Assembly (NCBI GenBank): GCA_944324475.1
Contig: CALUWK010000011.1
Span: 1 to 46,152, forward strand
Origin: Candidatus Gastranaerophilales bacterium
GTDB lineage: Bacteria; Cyanobacteriota; Vampirovibrionia; Gastranaerophilales; Gastranaerophilaceae
Direction of reading: 5' to 3'
Length of the DNA stretch: 46,152 nucleotides
Part shown: piece by piece, positions 41,129 through 46,152 of the stretch
Numbering within the stretch: position 1 is the stretch's first letter
How the letters are laid out: each line of letters begins with the position of its first letter
Program-made: the position numbers and the translations under genes
The notes under the pieces: generated by a model
What the model was told of the DNA's origin: nothing
What the model saw: only the letters and a program-made list of their open reading frames with translations
The model's database searches: none

Positions 41129-42394
41129 ATGACACTAAAAAATTTTTTGTTTACATCTGAGTCGGTTACTGAGGGGCATCCTGATAAAGTTTGTGATCAG
41201 ATTTCGGATGCTATTTTGGATGAATTTTTAACAAAAGATCCAAAATCGAGAGTTGCAGCCGAAACAACTGTTACAACAGGTATGGCTTTAGTTTGCGGTG
41301 AAATTACATCCAGTTGTTATGTTGATATTCCTTCGATCGTCAGAAATACAATTAAATCTATAGGATATAATGGTGAAGAAGGCGGCGGATTTGATTATAA
41401 AACTTGTGCAGTTTTAACTTCGATTGATGAGCAATCTACAGATATTGCAGGTGGAGTTAATAAGGCTTTGGAAACTCGCTTAGATAATGCTGATACTTCA
41501 AAAGATGAGACTTTGGATATTGGTGCTGGTGATCAAGGTATTATGTTTGGTTATGCATGTTCTGAAACAAAAGAACTTATGCCACTTCCGATTTCATTGG
41601 CTCACAAGCTTGCATATAGATTGTCCCAAGTAAGAAAACAAAAATTACTCGATTATTTGAGACCTGACGGTAAAAGTCAGGTTACTGTTGAATATGAAAA
41701 TGGCAAGCCAAAAAGGATTGATACAATAGTTATCTCGACACAACATGATCCCGAAATAAGAGGAATTAAAGATAATCAGAAAATTCAAGAAATAATAAGA
41801 GAGGATATGATTAATCTTGTTATTAAACCTGTTTTTGATAATTATGAAATTAAGCCGGATGAAACAACAAAGTATTTGATTAATCCTTCAGGAAGATTTG
41901 TTATTGGTGGTCCTCAGGGTGACGCAGGTTTAACTGGCAGAAAAATTATTGTTGATACTTATGGCGGATACGCGCGTCATGGTGGCGGTGCATTTTCTGG
42001 TAAAGATCCTACTAAAGTTGACCGTTCTGCTGCTTATGCTGCTCGTTGGGTCGCTAAAAATATAGTAAAAGCAGGTTTGGCGGAAAAATGTGAAATTGAG
42101 TTAGCATACGCAATTGGACGTGCTCAACCTGTTTCTGTTTTGGTTGATACTTTTGGAACAGGTAAAATCGCCGATGAGATTTTGTCTGATATTGTGGTTG
42201 AAACTTTTGATTTGAGACCTGCTGCTATAATAAAACAATTTGATTTGAGGAATTTGCCTGCAAAAAATGGTGGTAAATTTTATCAAAAACTTGCAGCATA
42301 TGGACATGTCGGAAGGGAAGATTTTTTAATTCCATGGGAAGAAACGCAGATGGCGGATGTTTTAGCAAAAAAAGCTTCTGCTGTTTTGGTTTAG
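41129..42394 (+). CDS. metK: S-adenosylmethionine synthetase
   Basis: Makes SAM from methionine and ATP. 421 residues, slightly longer than typical because of an acidic/helical insert around [22 protein letters not shown]. Signatures are [24 protein letters not shown] at the N-terminus, [12 protein letters not shown] (ATP-binding hexapeptide region), [51 protein letters not shown], and [17 protein letters not shown]. All catalytic residues of the family are present. A good SD (AAGGAGA) precedes ATG 41129 but can be sequestered in the leader pseudoknot. A strong terminator follows. It works in the same cycle as MTA phosphorylase in this window. Confidence 0.98.
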   Translation: MTLKNFLFTSESVTEGHPDKVCDQISDAILDEFLTKDPKSRVAAETTVTTGMALVCGEITSSCYVDIPSIVRNTIKSIGYNGEEGGGFDYKTCAVLTSIDEQSTDIAGGVNKALETRLDNADTSKDETLDIGAGDQGIMFGYACSETKELMPLPISLAHKLAYRLSQVRKQKLLDYLRPDGKSQVTVEYENGKPKRIDTIVISTQHDPEIRGIKDNQKIQEIIREDMINLVIKPVFDNYEIKPDETTKYLINPSGRFVIGGPQGDAGLTGRKIIVDTYGGYARHGGGAFSGKDPTKVDRSAAYAARWVAKNIVKAGLAEKCEIELAYAIGRAQPVSVLVDTFGTGKIADEILSDIVVETFDLRPAAIIKQFDLRNLPAKNGGKFYQKLAAYGHVGREDFLIPWEETQMADVLAKKASAVLV

Positions 42395-42400
42395 TTGTTT

Positions 42401-42426
42401 AACCGCCCTTTGTAGGGCGGTTTTTT
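42401..42426 (+). terminator. intrinsic terminator after metK
   Basis: Stem AACCGCCCT / AGGGCGGTT (9 bp, loop TTGT) followed by a T-run. It lies 6 bp after the metK stop. Confidence 0.92.
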
Positions 42427-42434
42427 GGGTTTTT

Positions 42435-42986
42435 ATGCAGAGAAATAATGAAACAAAAACAATAGGTTCTTTAATTGAAGCTTCAGTGTTTGCAGATAAT
42501 TTAAAAAAAGATAAAATGCAAGAAGTTATAAAACAATCGACTGTTTTTTCTTTCTGGAGTGATATTGCGGGAAAAAAGTTTAAAGATCTTTCAATTCCAT
42601 ATTTAATTAAAGGATCAAATTTGTATGTTGCGGTCAAAAGTCCTGTTATTTTGCAGGAGCTTTCTTTAAACAAAAAGCTTTTAATTAATAAAGTTAATTC
42701 ATATTCTTTGCCTTTGGGAATTAAAATTGTAAATATCGTTTTTGATTATAAGAAATTTGACGAAATTAATTTTTCTAAAATGGATAATTTAATCGAAGAT
42801 AGACCGTTATGGTACAGTAATTGTGAGCTTGAAAAAGTTAATTTGGATAAAGATTTTGAACAAAAGATTTTAAATTCAATTTCAAAAATTAAATTTTTAG
42901 ATGCTTCTCAAAAGCAAAAATTGGCAAAAAAGATTTTTCTTACATACAAAGCTAAAATTCTGGGTAAAATTAATATATACGAATAA
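42435..42986 (+). CDS. DUF721 / DciA-like protein
   Basis: 183-residue protein with the DUF721 fold (about residues 15-110): KQSTVFSFWSDIAGKKFKDLSIPYLIKGSNLYVAVKSPVILQELSLNKKLLINKVNSY. This matches the family pattern W..v.G..i...s.P..l.....L.V...s..w..eL......l. DciA is the ancestral bacterial DnaB helicase loader, and DUF721 proteins in lineages without DnaC often fill that role. The C-terminal 75 residues are helical and lineage-specific. There is no clear SD (the ATG lies right after the metK terminator), so its promoter is unclear. Helicase loading is a family-level inference. Confidence 0.8.
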   Translation: MQRNNETKTIGSLIEASVFADNLKKDKMQEVIKQSTVFSFWSDIAGKKFKDLSIPYLIKGSNLYVAVKSPVILQELSLNKKLLINKVNSYSLPLGIKIVNIVFDYKKFDEINFSKMDNLIEDRPLWYSNCELEKVNLDKDFEQKILNSISKIKFLDASQKQKLAKKIFLTYKAKILGKINIYE

Positions 42987-43003
42987 TTTTTTCGTTTATA
43001 CAC

Positions 43004-43031
43004 TGGACAAAATTTAAAAATGGTGTATAAT
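43004..43031 (+). promoter_or_regulatory. sigma-70-like promoter of a 28-residue peptide gene
   Basis: TGGACA (43004-43009), 16 nt, TATAAT (43026-43031), about 30 nt upstream of the start codon at 43062. Confidence 0.65.
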
Positions 43032-43061
43032 AAATATTGCTGGCATATTTTGAGGATAATT

Positions 43062-43148
43062 ATGATTAAAATTCTATTTGGATTTATGCGAAGACTTAGC
43101 CTTTTTTGTGAAAGAGGTCTGGTTTATGTTCCGATTAGGAAAGATTAA
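43062..43148 (+). CDS. 28-residue small protein
   Basis: A complete transcription unit of its own: promoter at 43004-43031, ribosome site GAGGA 5-6 nt before the ATG, a 28-codon ORF, then a strong intrinsic terminator at 43171-43199. The peptide begins with a short hydrophobic stretch (MIKILFGFM), then RRLSLFCERG, and ends VPIRKD. It is amphipathic and basic, with one Cys. It is too short for a full transmembrane helix but could lie on a membrane. No regulated gene follows it within the transcript, so it is not a classical leader peptide. It may be a small structural or regulatory protein, or the ORF may sit within a regulatory RNA. No family recognised. Confidence 0.55.
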   Translation: MIKILFGFMRRLSLFCERGLVYVPIRKD

Positions 43149-43170
43149 TTTAATTTAATAGATTAATTTT

Positions 43171-43199
43171 AAAAAAGACCTTTAAAAAAGGTCTTTTTT
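43171..43199 (+). terminator. intrinsic terminator after the 28-residue peptide gene
   Basis: AAAAAAGACCTTT / AAAGGTCTTTTTT, a stem of about 13 bp with a very short AA loop, followed by the T-run. It could act on both strands. Confidence 0.88.
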
Positions 43200-43373
43200 A
43201 ATGTTAAAAATTGTTTTATTTTGAAAATATTTAAGCAAGAAAATTTTTTTAGTTGTTTTAAAAGGTGAGTGAAGGATTATTGTGATGAAAAAATCTAATT
43301 TGCAAATAAAAAGACGAGTTCAAAAATTAATGAATTTAATTTGGGGACTATAATATAACTTTAAAGGAAGCAT

Positions 43374-44708
43374 ATGACTGTACCAAGCATTATAACAAAC
43401 GGATTTATAAAAACTTTATCTGGTTTAGGTGATAATTCTGATTCAATTATACCTTTGGTTGCAAAAGATGTAATTTCTGATTGTACCCTTGTACATACAT
43501 ATAAAAAAGAAGGCGGGATTGATGATGTTAGAGAAAAAGCTATAGAAGAATTTGGCACGGGCGCTCTTTGGCTTTTTGGGATTCCTACTTTTAAATTTTT
43601 GGTTGATAAAGCAATTTATCCTATGTTTGGATTAAAACCTGAATTAGATCCAAGGGTTTTGGATAATAAAAATGGAAGGTTTGATTTTTTAAAGTCTGTT
43701 GCTTCGAGTAGCGAAAAGGAAGTTTTTTCTTCTTTATCTAATAAAGCAAAGTTTTTGAATAAATTTGAACTTCCATTTACAAATATGCAGATGTATAAAG
43801 GTGCTTATGTTGCTAAATTTTTAACCTCAACTCTTTTGTGTGCTTTTGCATTAACTAAACTTATAAAATATAAACAAAAAACGACTGATGAAAGAATTAA
43901 AAAAGATATTCAATCTAAAAAAAGTTCTTTGCAATTTGAAAAATTTGTTAAGAACGATTCGATTTATGGAGATTTTGTAAATAAGAATAAATCCAAAAAT
44001 ATTTCTTTTGGTTCTTTTGCACCTTCTAATGCAGGTGAGTTTGTTTCGGATTTTATGTTCAACCCTTTAAAAAATACATCAATTTTGGATCTTTTTATAG
44101 GAGGTACAAGATTTAAGGAAGGGCGCAAGGGCGAAAGAAAAGAGATTGTTTTAAAAGAATTATTTCAAGTATTTTTTATTTATGGTCTAGCACAACCAAT
44201 TCAAAAGACTTTTGAGTTTATTGGCAAGAAGTTAAATTTGCCTATTGAGCTTGATGCAAGGGTAATTTTTGATTCAAAACTCAAAGATAAACTTGTTGAA
44301 GCAAAATCAGAAATAAATAAGTTGAATAATTCTAAAAATCTGTTAAATGATATTTATAAATTAAACCCGCAAGGTGCTCTTGTTGAAATATTGGCTAATA
44401 ATGGCACTTTGTCTGTTGTTAAAGATAAAAATAGAATTAAAAATATTACAACATTTAAACCCATTGATGAAAACGATATTAAGAGTGCTTTGAAACATAT
44501 TGAGAATCTTTCTGAAGCTGTGTCTTCAATTAATAAAATAAAGATATTTAAGACATTTGCAACTTTGGGTAACGTTGCTATTGCAATATGGGCTATGGGG
44601 GTATTACAACCGAAAATTAATATTTGGATGAGAAAGAAATTGAATAATGGTGATAATAGAAACCCTGCAATAGTTCAAAAAGAAAAAGAAATGCAAAAAT
44701 TAGCATGA
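43374..44708 (+). CDS. uncharacterised membrane-associated protein, paralogue family A
   Basis: 444 residues from ATG 43374 with an AAAGGAAG ribosome site. Hydrophobic segments are seen near residues 65-85 (GALWLFGIPTFKFLVDKAIYPMFG), 145-160 (FLTSTLLCAFALTKL), 260-275 (LFQVFFIYGLAQPI) and 400-417 (TFATLGNVAIAIWAMGVL). A central segment KNISFGSFAPSNAGEF (about residues 203-218) has an F-G-S version of the F-K-G motif. The C-terminal module GVLQPKINIWMRKKLNNGDNRNP resembles those of the proteins at 27144 and 28303. A promoter TATAAT lies at about 43349-43354. No known domain; the function is unknown. Confidence 0.8.
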   Translation: MTVPSIITNGFIKTLSGLGDNSDSIIPLVAKDVISDCTLVHTYKKEGGIDDVREKAIEEFGTGALWLFGIPTFKFLVDKAIYPMFGLKPELDPRVLDNKNGRFDFLKSVASSSEKEVFSSLSNKAKFLNKFELPFTNMQMYKGAYVAKFLTSTLLCAFALTKLIKYKQKTTDERIKKDIQSKKSSLQFEKFVKNDSIYGDFVNKNKSKNISFGSFAPSNAGEFVSDFMFNPLKNTSILDLFIGGTRFKEGRKGERKEIVLKELFQVFFIYGLAQPIQKTFEFIGKKLNLPIELDARVIFDSKLKDKLVEAKSEINKLNNSKNLLNDIYKLNPQGALVEILANNGTLSVVKDKNRIKNITTFKPIDENDIKSALKHIENLSEAVSSINKIKIFKTFATLGNVAIAIWAMGVLQPKINIWMRKKLNNGDNRNPAIVQKEKEMQKLA

Positions 44709-44713
44709 TAAAT

Positions 44714-44962
44714 TTATACTTCTATAAATAGTTTTCTTCCAACTATGTTTGGTTTTCCATTGTAATAGCCTGCAAAATACCCGCCTGCTACAGGTTGATT
44801 TTTGCCGTAATTATACCCTGAACCAAATGATGTTGATAAAAAAGGATTTTCATTTTCTCCCTTGAACGGGTTGTTAGATTGAATGGAAGTTCTTGAGATT
44901 GTTGCAATTTGATTTGTTGAAGCCATTGTTTTTGTAATCAATGATACTAAGTTTGATAACAT
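44714..44962 (-). CDS. 82-residue hypothetical protein with F-K-G motif
   Basis: Begins at ATG 44962 with a good AAAGGA ribosome site 5-6 nt upstream. The N-terminal 25 residues form a helix with hydrophobic and Thr/Ser character (MLSNLVSLITKTMASTNQI). NNPFKG follows at residues 30-35, then a second, similar NPFLSTSFGSG. The C-terminal half is rich in Gly, Tyr and Asn (GSGYNYGKNQPVAGGYFAGYYNGKP), typical of flexible or aggregating sequence. It converges on the 444-residue gene with only 5 bp between stops. The function is unknown. Confidence 0.7.
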   Translation of the reverse strand: MLSNLVSLITKTMASTNQIATISRTSIQSNNPFKGENENPFLSTSFGSGYNYGKNQPVAGGYFAGYYNGKPNIVGRKLFIEV

Positions 44963-45178
44963 ATAATATTCCTTTTGTTTTATATTTAATGAAAATTACC
45001 TCACATGTCAATTTTATTTTAGCATTTTTTTATTTTTTAAAATCACATATTTAATGGGTAAAATTTTAAAAAATATTAAATTATTATTCAAATTTAAAAT
45101 CTTATGATAGAATTGTATTATTAAGATGACTTTTATCATTTTTTATATAGAAAATTAAATATGTATTAGTCAATCTGT

Positions 45179-46152
45179 GTGATTGTAGGCAACAAGAGGA
45201 CTGGGACAATTTTTACAGTTTTATACGCAATTTTAGCCATTTTGGTTTTAACAACCGCAACTATGACCGTTTTATTTGTTAGGTCAAAAGCCAAGGTGGA
45301 AGTGCTCGAAAAAAATGAACAAAAATATATTGAAGATTTTAAAGAAAAAGAAGCTTTTTTAAAAAAAGAAGCGTTGGTGTCCGCAAAAGAGCAACTGCAC
45401 AAAGAACGTTTTGAATTTGAGGAGTCTTCAAGGGAAAAGAAACTTGAATTAGAGAAGATTCAACAAGATTTATTTAAAAAAGAGGATGAACTCGAAGCAA
45501 AAAATCAATCTATTGTTGATAAAGAGCTTGTTTTATCAAAAAAAGAAGACATGCTTGATGAAAAAGAAGATTATTTGGCAGAGACTATTGCAAAACAAAT
45601 TTCAGAATTGGAAAGAGTTGCTCAGATGTCTCGGGAAGAGGCAAAGGAAATGCTTTTAAATCAATTAAAAGATGAACTTGCAAATGAAAAAATACAACTA
45701 ATTAGGGAAAATGAAATAAAAATTAAAGAAACTGCAGAAGAACAGGCAAGAGAAATATTAAGCCAAACAATGCAACGTTGTGCAATAGAGCAAGTTATTG
45801 AGACAAGTGTTTCTGTTGTATCTTTGCCTTCTGATGAAATGAAGGGCAGAATAATAGGTCGTGAGGGCAGAAATATAAGGACACTTGAAACTCTTACTGG
45901 TGTTGATTTAATTATTGATGATACCCCAGAAGCAGTTGTGTTGTCTTCTTTTGATCCTGTTAGGCGCGAAATAGCAAAATTAACTATTGAAAAGTTAATA
46001 CAGGATGGTAGAATTCACCCTGTTCGAATAGAAGAGGTGTATGAGAAATCTGTTAAAGAGATAGAAAATAAAATAAAACAAGAAGGTGAACGGGCTGCTG
46101 TTGACCTCGGAATTATGAACCTTAACAAAGAGCTTTCAAAAACACTTGGACG
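45179..46152 (+). CDS. rny: ribonuclease Y, N-terminal part (3' end outside window)
   Basis: RNase Y is the membrane-anchored endonuclease that starts mRNA decay in many bacteria. Visible in order: a transmembrane helix at about residues 8-30 (IFTVLYAILAILVLTTATMTVLFV), a long coiled coil (residues about 33-210, Lys/Glu-rich), then the KH RNA-binding domain with GRIIGREGRNIRTLETLTGVDLIIDD. The catalytic HD domain is cut off by the window end. The start is uncertain. In this frame the only upstream candidate before an in-frame stop is a GTG at 45179, with no SD. The 200 bp before it, to 44963, hold no other gene. Confidence 0.93.
   Translation, partial: MIVGNKRTGTIFTVLYAILAILVLTTATMTVLFVRSKAKVEVLEKNEQKYIEDFKEKEAFLKKEALVSAKEQLHKERFEFEESSREKKLELEKIQQDLFKKEDELEAKNQSIVDKELVLSKKEDMLDEKEDYLAETIAKQISELERVAQMSREEAKEMLLNQLKDELANEKIQLIRENEIKIKETAEEQAREILSQTMQRCAIEQVIETSVSVVSLPSDEMKGRIIGREGRNIRTLETLTGVDLIIDDTPEAVVLSSFDPVRREIAKLTIEKLIQDGRIHPVRIEEVYEKSVKEIENKIKQEGERAAVDLGIMNLNKELSKTLG

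Noticed and set aside
43285-43353. 22-codon ORF (MKKSNLQIKRRV...) with GAAGGA upstream
   Set aside because: SD spacing is acceptable but there is no separate promoter or terminator, and it ends where the next gene's -10 begins. Not supported enough to annotate.
1-46152. tRNA, rRNA, integrases, transposases, attachment sites
   Set aside because: No cloverleaf, rRNA segment, transposase-type protein or flanking direct repeat was seen; absence of tRNA was judged by eye only.

Overview
The window is AT-rich bacterial DNA with densely packed genes and the standard bacterial code. It starts inside secA and ends inside rny, so it is probably a whole contig from a draft genome. The gene set fits a fermentative, gut-type member of the Melainabacteria/Vampirovibrionia (Gastranaerophilales), the non-photosynthetic sister group of Cyanobacteria. 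It includes the MEP pathway (dxr), a 2-oxoacid:ferredoxin oxidoreductase, ETF, a bifunctional Rel, and many uncharacterised proteins carrying short F-K-G / F-G-S motifs. The assignment is inferred from gene content and protein style, not from a marker-gene tree.

Layout. 1-2.9 kb: secA 3' part, then a leftward operon of two small unknown genes and dxr. 2.9-6.9 kb: hemW diverges from a GlmS-like SIS gene and etfBA across only 20 bp. 6.9-7.1 kb: a likely leftward small RNA. 7.1-14.5 kb: an alpha/beta-hydrolase-fold protein, a YitT protein, a solute-binding lipoprotein, a catalytically degenerate membrane-pyrophosphatase homologue, YjbQ, an M24 peptidase and a SpoU methyltransferase. 14.5-15.9 kb: a small unknown gene, MTA phosphorylase and YggT. 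15.9-20.8 kb: a leftward operon of four VOR-type oxidoreductase subunits, then fabH and fabF. 20.8-22.2 kb: a sugar porter. 22.2-26.4 kb: a 1281-residue EF-hand protein with a C-terminal RelA/SpoT-like synthetase domain, overlapped at its 3' end by a small gene in an effector/immunity-like arrangement. 26.4-29.4 kb: DedA and two members of an unknown membrane-protein family. 29.6-33.2 kb: rel and ribF, and a DUF167 gene. 33.2-37.6 kb: a GGDEF/HD-GYP protein with an upstream overlapping ORF, a GT2 enzyme and aspS. 37.8-41.0 kb: three tandem paralogues, two of them with arrays of 28-residue repeats. 41.0-43.2 kb: metK behind a possible SD-sequestering pseudoknot, a DUF721/DciA-like gene and a 28-residue peptide gene. 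43.3-46.2 kb: another unknown membrane protein, a small F-K-G protein and the start of rny.

How the genes connect. VOR makes acyl-CoA from branched 2-oxoacids, and FabH/FabF in the same operon could use these as fatty-acid primers. metK and MTA phosphorylase are two steps of SAM use and salvage. Rel handles (p)ppGpp, and the giant EF-hand protein carries a second Rel-type synthetase fold in a toxin-like context. Several genes have a -10 hexamer exactly 6 nt before the ATG and no Shine-Dalgarno, which points to leaderless mRNAs. The strongest candidates for something undescribed are the EF-hand/RelA-SpoT gene pair, the degenerate pyrophosphatase, the Yfr1-like small RNA at 6918-6991, and the pseudoknot before metK.
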